Source: Archilochus colubris (Eukaryota > Chordata > Aves > Apodiformes > Trochilidae). From it: a stretch of 64,000 bases of DNA. Within the stretch, counting starts at the first letter, position 1, and every line of letters begins with the position of its first letter. The notes below the pieces were generated by a model, which was not told the DNA's origin, made no database searches, and saw only the letters and a list, made by a program, of their open reading frames with translations. The position numbers and the translations under genes were made by a program. The stretch covers positions 4,402,627-4,466,626 of the forward strand of contig CM041092.1 in assembly GCA_023079485.1 (NCBI GenBank). The letters run 5' to 3'. This document shows, in pieces, positions 1 to 41,500 of this stretch.

Positions 1-1134
1 TACAGCTTAATTACAGGGAGGATTTGAAGAAAGATGGAGAAAAAAAGCTTGACAGAGAACAAGGAGACAATCATGGGAGCCACATAAAAAGATGCACAGG
101 GCTGAAGAAATGAGAACGGGAAGAGATGATGTGAATACACATTAACCTCTCTCTTTTCTTCTCCCAGAGACTCACTTCAAAGTTTAAAAATGCTCTTGGA
201 TATTTGCACCATGCACTTGGTGAATCAGAGAACACACCCCTGCAGGCCCATCATGGGTCTAGATTGGCCTAATAAATCACTGGTCCCAAGACAATGCAAT
301 TAAGCCTAATTAGTCGATGCCTTTATTCCTAAACAGTCTCTTCCCAAGGGAGACTTTAACTTTTGGTTTCTAAATTAGCTCAAGGAGCTAAATTGTTCTC
401 ATCTCCTTGGCAAAGAAGCAGTTCATGTCTACCTTAGTACAAGATACTTTCTGCACTTGGGGGAACACGTGCTGCCCTCCACAAGTAGGTTATCCAGATA
501 TTAATCCAAAATCTGAGTCCACTAGGACCAGTGACAATCCCTTCTGCAAACCCCAGCACACAGTTTCCATCTGTTCACCACTGATTTCCCATCTTGCTGC
601 CCTGGAAGGCTCCACATTGCTCCTCCAGATCCTCTCCTTGTTCTACCTGGGTGCCCTGTTCTGCTAAAACTTCCAGTGGTGCTGTGATGCTCAGAGGGGA
701 AAAGGCTCCAAGGGTCAGTGAGAACTGACCCAGCTCAGCTCATTGTCCCTAAAAGCATTTTAAAGGAGAGCAACTTGTGTTCTTTCTGATACAATAGATG
801 TAAAACAACCTTCCCAACCTTTTGAGTGTCCTTTGCTCTCAACTCACTGCTCCCAAGCTATGGTTTTTTTTCATCTGTTTCACATAAGCTTCAAGTATTT
901 CATTTGGGGATTATGTGGCCCTAATTAAAAGATAAATAAATAAATCAAAAGGAATAATGTAGTATCTCCTCAGGGATCAAGAAAACAGCTAAAGAAAAAC
1001 TCAGCTGAAGCTACCAAGCCCTGCAAGGTGCTGAGCAGCAAAAGGATCTTATAAGTGGAAACTCCCACACCTCTGCCCATGAAGAAATTGTCTGAAGATC
1101 CCTTGTGTTTCTCAAAGCTATTGTGAAACAGTTA

Positions 1135-1215
1135 CCTCTTTCTTCTTTTTTCTTCTTTTTTTTGTTTTTTTTTTTCACTTTTTTAATCTTTTCTTTTTTT
1201 CTGTTTCTTTTTTGG
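1135..1215 (+). repeat. T-rich polypyrimidine tract
   Basis: T-runs interspersed with C and occasional G span about 80 bp. It is a low-complexity sequence in the partial KYNU intron at the left edge. Confidence 0.85.
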
Positions 1216-2222
1216 ATTATCTCAGAACCCAGGCTGACAGGCTCTCTGGGCATCAGCTGCTTCCTGCACTTGCAGCATTTCTGCACATCACACAAACTTC
1301 TTCTTAAAATCCACCTTCTACTAGTCTGTGCTCAAGTTAAGTCAAGAGAAATCCTTTCATTTTAAACAGTAGACCATGCACAATTTTCATTTAATCCTCT
1401 GCCAAGGCTTATCTATTATTCTCCTGACTGCTTTACATACATTGAGCTCCCTTTCATCTTTTTAAGTTGTGCCTTACTTTTTTCTTATAGAGATTTGGCT
1501 TGGACATTTTTTTCTTCTTGTATCTCAGGACTCTGAGTCTGTCCCCTCTTGTCCCCCTGTGCTAGCTGGTGGCAGATCTGAACTAACTGTAGATTTATAG
1601 CTGCAGATATTCTGCTGCAAACACCTGACTTCTGCTTGTACCTTCCTTCCCAGGTCCTCATTTCATTATGGCTAAATTTGCCTGGTAGATTTCAGTATCA
1701 TGCTTTTCATGTGAATAAAGTGACAAAAAGGAGAAAAATAAATAAAAAAAAAAATTAAAAAGTGAGAAAAATGAAACATTTCTGGAGCCCAGAAAATTGT
1801 TCAAGCAAAAGTTCCGTTTTAGTAGATCACCTTAGTGCTCTACATGCCCAGGAAACCTCCTCTCTCCACAACATAACTGCATTTATGTGGGAACTTGGTG
1901 GCACAGGACCAATCTGCACTGACCAAACAGTTTCAGAAGTGTTTCACAGCTCTGCTCTGTCCAGGCTTTTTTTTTAATCCAAAACCTTTGCATAGAGAAA
2001 ATACCCCAGAACAATTAGAAAAAAAAACACTATTACATTGTGATATATAGAGAAGTATTAAAAAAGTTATTGGTGTATTTAAAAAGACTTCAAAGGAGGT
2101 GAGATCATGAGAGAACAGGGATATATTGGACCCATATATGTCACATTGATAGCCCTGAGAAGAAAGATAGGGGACTAGCAAAGGAGTACCCAGCATACTT
2201 GGGTAGAGGTGTTAATTAGAAT

Positions 2223-2262
2223 GGTTACAGGATGTAACCCAATGTAGGTTACAGGATGTAAT
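2223..2262 (+). repeat. Direct repeat, 15 bp with 25-bp period
   Basis: GGTTACAGGATGTAA occurs at 2223-2237 and 2248-2262. This is a small local duplication in the KYNU intron. Confidence 0.9.
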
Positions 2263-3794
2263 TAGGGTGTAACTATCAGACCCATGGCCCTTGCAGTGAA
2301 TTAAAGACCTGTGCCTGGCTAAACCAGAGAGTTTAGGGCAGATTTTACAGTGGCAAAAATAGAAGGGGACAGAGAAATCCATTGTGCCCCAAGCCTCTAC
2401 CTGCCAGCAGGATCAAACCTTGCTCTTAGGCATAAAGCTTTTTCCAAGTTAGTGAATTGCCAGCTCTAAAAACTCCTGTGGTAAGCTTACAGGAGCATAA
2501 AGGAGTGGGATTGGTGTTGCCTCTTTTTTTCTTTTTTTTTTTTTTTCTGGGACATGACATACTGGAGAACACTGGGTTTGGGTTGCTTTGGCTTCCAGTT
2601 CAGCTGCCACAACCTTGGTCTGCAGAGCCAAAGCCCAGAGTGGTTTCAGCATGGCTCCTGCTATTAAATCAATTAATAAATCCTTCTCCAATTGCAATTT
2701 AGAAGCAAGCAGCAGGAAATAAGGGCATTTTTATTCAGGGGCCAAGTTCTGGATGGAGCAGCACCCATGGGGAGGAGCTGAAATTAGGAGAAGTTAAAAC
2801 AAAATGCCTTTGGTGATGGGCAGAAGATTCTCTTGGGGTCTAAAATTAAAATTTTGCTTTGAGCTGTTTAATTTTCAGAGTGTTTACGTCCTTTTTGCCC
2901 CAGGTTCAGTCAGAAACAGGCAAAGGCTCTTGGCAAACCTTCTGGTCAGAAGATACATTTTTACATTAAAACACAATTCATTATTTCCATGTACAAAATA
3001 ACTACCTAGTCGATAGCTTGCAGAAAATTTGAAGAATGAGACAAATTAAAGAAATCTATATAGGTGGGTAAAGTGACTCACATAATATTGGCCTTGAGCT
3101 AAAAGCAATATTTCAGGCAGTTTAAATGACAAAAAGAATATCAGGGGGATTGTAATTTAATTACTCTCTGGTGTGGGGGCTGAGATACAAAGAACCAGAG
3201 GTGTTTGGTGGTTCTGTCTGGGAGGGAAGTTGTGTGGCCACTGGGTGTCATCCTTGGCTCAGCTGACAGCCCAAAGCTTTCCAGCTAAAAAATAAAACCT
3301 GCAACTTCCCAGGCAGTTGAATTCCACTCTGTTTGATTGTACAGCAGACAGCAAATAGCTCTGCATTTAAATCAGCTATAAAATTGAATACTTTGACATA
3401 GATAAATTCTCCTTTGTCTCACTGCCTCCTTTGGAGGCCTGGGATGTGGAAAAGAAAGAAAAGGAATGCAACCTGAGCAGATTAACTGCAAAGAGTTTGA
3501 TGAGCAATTATCAAATCTCAAGAAATCTGAAATAAGTGTGATTGAATAATGCAAAGGGTCTATGCTCAAAGCTTGGAATTATATCCTTAATTAGGCCCCA
3601 GGCTGAAAAAAATTATTTCATATAGGTTATTTTTTAAAAAACATTCAGTATCCAGATTTAGCACACAGGGTATGTATGAAGAAACTCTTTCAGGAAAACC
3701 TAATCTAAGCTTTTACTTACAATACCAAGCTAACGCCCTCACAGAAGTTTCAAAATTTCATCAAGCAAGCAAAAAAGGCCCTAAGAGCAATTCC

Positions 3795-3978
3795 AGGAAA
3801 AAAAAAAAAGAAAAAAAAAAAAAAAAGAAAAAGAATAAAAGGGGAAAAAAAAGAAAAAAAAGGAAAAAAAAGGGAGAAAAAGAAGGAAAAAAAAAAGAAG
3901 GAAAAAAAAAGGAAAAAATAAAGAAGGAAAAAAAAGAAGGAAAAAACCCACAAAAAAAAAAAAAAAAAGCTAAAAAAA
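3795..3978 (+). repeat. A-rich purine low-complexity tract
   Basis: This is about 180 bp of A-runs punctuated by G and GG, with only a few pyrimidines. It lies in the KYNU intron downstream of exon 9. On the transcribed (minus) strand it is pyrimidine/T-rich. The overlapping reading frames on both strands (poly-Lys and poly-Phe) are not genes. Confidence 0.9.
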
Positions 3979-5038
3979 CCCACAGAGAGTTTTCGAGAAG
4001 AAATATCCAGATATATGGAATATTTTCTCTGTGTTCACATGTGAGGATGGAATCAGCTCACAACAGATCATATGTCATCCTAATGAGTTTTCTGTTATGG
4101 GTGACTGAGAAGAACTTATCAGTGTTATTTTGTTATCTCTTGGGAGTCTAGACAGTCTGAAACCAGCACATAGTGCAGTGAAGCTGCTTATTATAATGTT
4201 ATTTCTCTTGGAAACCTGATTTATCTTTCCTCCTTTAAGTTAAAATAAAAGCAAGTGCCAGCAGTTCCTCCAAGCATTATAGCCAGAAGGAAATGTTTAC
4301 ATTTGTCTTTGCATCAAAAGTATTAATTCTGCTGCTCTTACAATACATACATAAAGCACAGTCATACAACATTTTAAATACTGGGTATTTTGGATTTTTT
4401 AATGCAACTAACCTTGGTTGATAGAACAGCTTTTCATGGATTATACAGTCTTAGAGAACACAGATCTTCGTGTAATACATCCTAACTTTACCAGGGGATA
4501 TAATTTTAATGAAAACATGGCAGAATTAAATAGCTATTAGACAGAGAGCTGAAATTGTCTTTCATTTTGTTCATGAACCAAAGACTGCAATTGTTAAACA
4601 AATCCATTTCTAAAGGAAGTTGTTAAATATTCTCTTTATATTAAGCAGTCTCATAAGCATGATTTAGGTTACTTGCTTTTAATATTATAAGCAGTCTCTT
4701 TTGTTATCATGTTTTGTGTAGAACTGATAGCAGATTTCAAGCAGGAAATACATTGAAGATTAACAAAGTCTGATAACCAGATTATTTACATCTGTAGTAC
4801 CCTTTCCATCAATGCAAGAAGACAAATATAAACAAATATTAACTCAATAAGGGGGTATTTTGGAACAAAGATGTTCTTCTGCATCTATACAGAAGTGTGA
4901 ACACATCTGGACAAGTCCACAGTCCATGACTAGGAGTCTATACACTTCCTCACTTTCAGATCTCAACCCAAAGGGAAGATTTTTTTCTCATTTAAACTTC
5001 ACAGCACCTTTTCTTTGGATATAAACCCCTAAACTTAC

Positions 5039-35017
<29,979 letters not shown>

Positions 35018-35038
35018 CTTCAGGTCATTCAATTTCAC
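35018..35038 (-). other. KYNU: Probable 5' UTR portion of KYNU coding exon 1
   Basis: Twenty-one bases separate the start codon from the best upstream acceptor (TTTTAAG ending at 35039). This suggests the remainder of the 5' UTR is in a separate upstream exon, as in human KYNU, but I could not locate that exon. The acceptor's pyrimidine tract is poor, so the boundary is uncertain and the exon could extend further. Confidence 0.4.
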
Positions 35039-35364
35039 CTTAAAATGGAAAATGCAACAGCTTAGCATCTGCAGGATGCATATTCACGAGCAGCTGATAA
35101 GCAGCCACTAAAGCTGCATCCTTCAAGACCCAAACTTGCTTGATTTACAGCTTTTAAAATGTATTTGAACAGAATGGTAAAACTGATCAACTCAAATATT
35201 TCCAAAGCAACACACTCCGGTAAACCCCAAAGGCTTGTGTTCCCCCTCTGTAGATACAATGCTCTTCCCCTTTTAAGCTCTATCAGCAGCTTCTAAGTTC
35301 TCCCACCAGACCCAAATCAGTTACAAACAGTGAAGTGTCAGTCTCAATTCTGAGAACCCAAAAC

Positions 35365-35530
35365 CATAGAATCATAGAATTAGCCAGGTTGGAAGGGACC
35401 TCAGAGATCATCTAGTCCAACCCTTGACCCACCGGAGCAGTTGCTAGACCATGGCACTGAGTGCCACATCCAGTCTTTTTTTAAATGTCTCCAGGGACGG
35501 CAGTATTATTGCTTCTGCAGCCTGGGCTCC
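35365..35530 (-). mobile_element. CR1 LINE, short 3' end fragment
   Basis: It starts with CATAGAATCATAGAAT, then GGTTGGAAGGGACCTC and CATCTAGTCCAACCC, all reverse complements of the CR1 3' end. A minus-strand reading of LPSLETFKKRLDVAL matches the ORF2 C-terminus. It lies about 330 bp upstream of the KYNU start exon. The right boundary fades after about 35530. Confidence 0.85.
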
Positions 35531-38500
35531 TAAAAATAGCAGGTGCACAGCTACACCAAAGTTTTTTCCTGGGATGAGCAACATTTTAGCTTCTTTCAGC
35601 TTTTCTTTCTTAAAAATAGGTGGGGGTTGTTTGTGCACATCCCTGCTCATGTACCAGGGCAGAGCAGGCAGGATACAGATGGCAAAGGCATCTTTAGAGA
35701 TGTAGCTTTCAAGACCAGTAGCTTGAATTATTATTTCTTTCTAGCTACAATGAATATCCTGGTGTCACAGCTCCCTTCGTCCCAGGGAATGAGAGCAGCC
35801 CAAGTCAAGCTGCAAACACGAGATTTTTCTAACAGAATATCCAGAAAATTTTAACTGCAAAATTTACAAGCTCATTGATCTTTACAAGAAGAATAGTTCT
35901 GTAACTGTGCTGCTCAGACACACCGTTGTGTTCAAGGGAGGATTTATGCACCTGGCTTTACAGATCTATTGGCAAAGAAAATTTATGACACGGACTCTCT
36001 ACTTTAGGGCAAAGCTTCACCAGTGTTGCCTGCTGGGTTCTGCTGCAGAAAGTGGTCAAGAGGCTCATTGAGGTGCTTGATGGTTTCCCCAGTTCAGACA
36101 CCTGTACAGTCAGGCCACACAATATTCTCTGCCTTTTTAAACATCCCCATGAGTTATGGTGCAACAAAAATACTCTAGGGGATAGGCAGAAATAGGACAA
36201 GATTAGCACACAATGTGCAGCAGAGCTGCCAGAGAATGTAGCTTTTTCTCCTCTGTTTGAGAAAGAAAACTCTTTAAATACATATCTTCCATGAGTACCA
36301 GCTCTCTTTTCTTAAAGCCAATAGTATCTTACAGACAGCTATCTAGAAACAAGCTGTGGAGAGAACAATAACTGATTATGGGTTGTAGCCAGCTGAGCAC
36401 TACACTCATTGTCTCTTAACCCAGCTCAGGTTTTTGTGGAAAAGGAACTCTGAAAGTTAGTGCAATGATATGTTCCATGTCACAGAAATTTTTTAAATTG
36501 AATCCCTTATGGCAGGTTTCTCTTTATTCTTTTTTGGTACAAATACAGAATTGCAGATTAGGGATTTTATCAAATTTTTATGCCAATCCCTGAAGACAAT
36601 CCAAAAGAGCTTCAGACACACAGAGGAAGGCCAACAGTTAATATTTGAATAATAAACCCTAAATTGCACAGCCCCATTAGTGCCAATTAATCCAAACCTG
36701 TTTAAAGTCTAACCAAAATGGCCAGCATGCTGCTAGTTACCTGTTTTAATTTGCTATCATTTAGTTTCTGATGAGAATATTGTCTTTTCCCTTCCAAACT
36801 TATCTTACACAGCAGCAATTGTTCCCCTCCCACCAGCATGTAGAGTTGGGGGAAAAAAAAAATAAAAATGCCAGTGGAGCTCTTCTTTAGAGACAGCACT
36901 TTTCATTTAGCTAATGTTCACCCTCTCCTGGGAGGTACTGGAGATAGCCTATTTTTGTCCTGTCTCCACTCAGGTTGTTCACACCTCCTCATTGTCATCA
37001 AATTTACCATTCCCACTCATTCATCCTAATCCTCCCCTAGCTGGTGAAAAGGAAAATAAAATGGTCTCAAATGGGGAAAAAAAAAAAGAAGATATGTTAA
37101 CATCTTCATTCTCAGAGTCCTTTCAAGGCTTCTAGAAGGGCTGCACCTAGACAAGGAGTTGAGTGATGCACAGGCTCAGCTAACTGGAATCAGTGCACTC
37201 AACAGAAGAGGTTTCCATCCATCTGAAAGCCCTGCAGAAGGTGTGACCAGGCTTCCTATTCCTCAGAAAACCATTTCTCAGTTCCTCACACAGCTGAACA
37301 ACAGAGCCAAGCCCTTGGAGAGCCTCAGCACTTCTGATGCGGTATGGGTAATGGCATCAGTGCCCTTCTGAAAGTCAGATTAGTATTGTCCTGCTGGACC
37401 TCATTGGGCAGTCATCAAGGAGGATGGTTTGGAAATCTTTATTTCCTCCAGGAGATGCTGTGGTACAGCTAGAGAAGCAGGCTGGGTTGGCAGACACTGC
37501 CCATCCCTAAATACAGGCACCTGGTTATCATCTAAAGACACCATAGGGTAAGTAAAGTTTCACTTCTACAAATTTCAAGACTGGGATTTCAAGAACCCAT
37601 AGGCTTAATCAGTACATCAAGGTTTACTTTTAATCGATATTGGGATCAGCACTTGAAAAGTGAAACTTTCTTTGTTTTCAAAGGCGTATTTCTTTGATAT
37701 ACAACACTACTATGTTGTCCTGATCCCACAGTCATTACCAAACCATGTCCAGGACTCACTCATATAATCAAGGTATAGTCCTCTATTTTTAATAATGGGT
37801 ATTTAATGCAAATTATGGAAACAGTCTTTGGAGGGGGGGGGTGGAAATCAGGGCTCCCTGCCTATTTCCTTGCACCCAGTAGTCTGTATAATCTTTCCTA
37901 TGCTGTCAGTCTCTTTTCACTCAAGTTAATGCCTGGTTTCTTTTTTTTCTCCCCAGTGACACAGCTCCTGTAGTAAGAGAAGCAGCTTTTTAATCTCTCT
38001 AAACAGATGACTCACTTGTGTTGGAGATATTTGTTCAGTGATGCTCAGCTTACCCCATCACTGGGAGGGGGACCATGCAGCATTTTCGCATCACTGTCAC
38101 CTGTGTCCCCTCCTGCACACAGCCCATAAGGAAGGTTTAGGAACCTCCAGCATTTATTTCCTGTGGCCCACACAAGCAGTGCCAGCTATTTCCCCTATAA
38201 TTAATAATAAGGGAATGGATGATAAGGGTGTTTGAAAGACAATTTGGGTTTTACACACCAGATCCCTCACTCTGCAGTTTCTCTGCTCTACACCACGTGA
38301 GCACAGCACAGCATCCCACCACTTGTCTTACCAGGAGCCATTGCTCAGTAAGGACACATCATGATTGCAATAAATTAATGACTGTCACAGTCCAGGTCAT
38401 CTGCTGACCTGTCTGGCAAGCACAGATGGGTTTTGGTTTCATTTGAGGCCTGACCCAGGGCCCACTGAAGTCAATAGGTGTCTTTATTACAGACAAAGAT

Positions 38501-41500
38501 TTCTGGATCAGGCTTTTGGTTCCCTGTCATTGCCATGGTTGGCTGCATCTGATCAATGATTTACTTTTGTTGTAATTCTTATTTATGTTAAATTTTGAAA
38601 GCAAATATAATATTAAATACATATTATAAGTATACAATAAATAGATATTAAGTATCTAGAAGCTGAAAATTATTAAGTGCTCAGAGGTATCTCATTTAAT
38701 ACAAATGTTGTGAAATTAGATACCACTATTAAAATAAAAATCAACCAAAAACCTATTGAGGAACGAATCCCAGAGACCCAGTCCTGAGATCAGAATAAGA
38801 AAGTACTTTTTTCCTTCAAATAGGAGGTAGGTTTCATAGAGAGGGAATCCCAGACTCGCTTGAGTTTTTTTCCTTTTTTTATATATACTGTGACTGCCAT
38901 TATTGCATTTTATAATTGCTGTAGAATAGAGTCCCATGGAATTATTTTACAACAGTTTGAGTCTTCTGGTTTTTACATGGAAATATATTTTTATAAAAAC
39001 TGCATGCCTTTACCCCACCCAATTATCTTCATTTAACTGTAAACCATTACCTGGGTACTCTACAAATCAAAATTCAGATCCAGCAGAGCAAAACAAAATT
39101 CCTACCTTCTTAAACATTGATCTTTAATCAGGATTCTTTTCATACAACTTTGAGTGAAAATATCAAAATGTTAAGAGAAACAACTTGCCTCCACCACCTA
39201 CCCTGCAAAAAGCTTTCAGGTGTTTCCTTAAAACTTTTTTACACTTTTTCACTGAATAGATAAAGATGTCATGAAGTCAGCATATTTTTTTTACCTCTTT
39301 CTTTGCTCTTTTGACTCTTCTACAAAACTTGCCAGTACTGCATACTGATTCAATTTAAAGAACACACCAATGATCACTGGAAGTATTTCATTTTCAAGAA
39401 GAGCATATGGAACTTCAATTAATAAAACAGCCTTTACTGCATATTTTGTCAGCACAGATATCAGCCCTGATACTTTTCCTCCCACTTTAAAACTATAAAA
39501 GACAATGGATAAGAATTAGTCAGATGCAAGTGATGCAAATGTCTGGGTGATTATTTCTGTTTTGTCCTTTATGCATAATTTACTGACTAAATAGAAAAAA
39601 CGTGTGACTATTAGCAAGTCATCTTAGCAGACTTACACAGGAAGGCCCATTAGACTTAATTATAAAAATGATCATTTGACAGTTTAGAGGAAGAAAAATT
39701 AAAAAAAAAAAAAATCATTTTTCTGTCTACTGTGGTATCTTGATATTTTCATTTAAAAATACAACAACAAACTGAAAAGTCCCCTCACACCCCTTAAATA
39801 TTTATTTTGAATATTCTAAGATGTTACTCACAGTCTTGCTACCCAGCACAGCTCTGACAGGCACACAATGATTCCCTACTTTAAGAATCTGTTTCAAGAT
39901 CCTCAGAGAAAGAGACTTCCTCATGGAAATAGCTTGTCCTGCGCTTTCTGCCCTGCAATAGCTGTTTACCAGCTTGCTCAACCCACAGACCTTTGGCATT
40001 TTCAGGCTGGCATCCAACTGAACTCTTTGGAAGGGAAACTGGAGGTGTGCACAGGTGTAAACATGCAAGTTTGTAGTTTAAGTCCACGCTGTCAAAATAC
40101 TCCCACTGAAGGCACCAACAGCACCGTGGGTTGATCTTCCTTGAAAAACACACGAAGAAAAATGACAGAGAGGCACAGTGTGTAAGTGCTGATTCTCCTT
40201 CCCATCTTACCCCAACCAAACTCACTTTTGCAAACAGTTTTGCAGAAGGGAGTTCGTAAAAAAAAGCAGAGCCCCAAGCACTGCTCATCCCAGCCGACTT
40301 CAGGTTAAATACACTCCAGTGAATTTGTTTAAATCACAGAGCTGCAGGAGAAAGAAACCCCTAAATATTCACAGCATACCCCACAGCAGAGGCACAGCAG
40401 CAACCACAGCTGTAATTAAATAAGTTACCCAGCCCAGTGTCACAGCTGCAGCAAGGGAATCTGACAGAGAGGAATTATAATAAACTCAGTTATTTCGAGC
40501 AAATTAGGCCCATATTGACCTTCATGTCAAGAAGTGTTTTGGTGTTAAAAGTAATTTTACTTCCAAACCTCATCTTTTTCCCCTCCACAGCAAAACCACG
40601 TTACCCTCCAGCTGCTCTGGAGAGAGGGTGATGAAATTCTTGTGCAAATATTCAGTGTTGCATGAAAAAACAGCCCCAGCCACATGCCAGCTCCTCCAGA
40701 CTCTGACCCCCCAAACACGTGACCTCCAAGAGTTAACCAAAAACCAGGTGTGTATATAGGTATTATTATTAGGTATTATTATTTTATTCCTTTGGCAGAA
40801 GTTAAAGCTCTGATTAAATTAAGAAGGCTCCTTTCTCCCACACAGGCACAAGGCTACACTCATGATTAGAACAAAAATGGGTTTTAAAGCAAACTCTTTC
40901 ATCTAATGCAGGGGCAGATTGATAACAGAAGCAGCAGAAGTCCCCAGAACCTTCAAGCACATGGCAAGGAGTGTTGGGGGGATTTACAGAGAGCATGCAT
41001 TTGCCAGAGCAAAATATAGATGAAAAATTAGAGGTGAAATTAGAGAAGACAGAAGCTGATACCTCTCTTTACTCCTTATAAATATTGTCTCCAGCCACGT
41101 GTTAGCCCAGTCCCCTCCATCCAAGCTTGAATGACATCCATTGCTATACACAGCTAGAGCACAGTCATCTGAAAGCAACAAAAAGAGTCTCTCTCTGTTC
41201 AGCCTCTGAAGTTTCAGGAGGGGGCAAAAAAAAAAATTAGGGACAACATATAAATTACAAAAAAACAAAAACAAACCACCAAAGAGTGAGGAGAGATATA
41301 GGAGAAAAGGGGTCCAAGTTGTGGACTAACAAAGTAATTTAGAGATACAGCTCTGCTTGCACAGACCCCTGCAGTCAGTACCAATGGATTTGACACTCTT
41401 GAACTGTAACATTTCATCTTCTTTGCTAGGAAATGAGCAACAGAACAACCACACAAAGCAATTATTATTAACCCAGGATAGAGCTAAGATCTATCCACAA

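Larger units (their letters stand above)
1..5038 (-). other. KYNU: Partial KYNU intron after coding exon 9
   Basis: No further KYNU exon was recognised in this stretch on either strand, so the intron exceeds 5 kb. Apart from the pyrimidine tract, the 25-bp-period direct repeat and the A-rich tract listed separately, I see only unique AT-rich sequence. Confidence 0.8.

Noticed and set aside
3672..4151. 159-codon Lys-rich frame and its Phe-rich antisense
   Set aside because: Produced by the A-rich low-complexity tract.
1..5038. Possible remaining KYNU exons
   Set aside because: I looked on the minus strand for the WFGHE, PPILLVC and later conserved segments and found none, so they are taken to lie outside the window.
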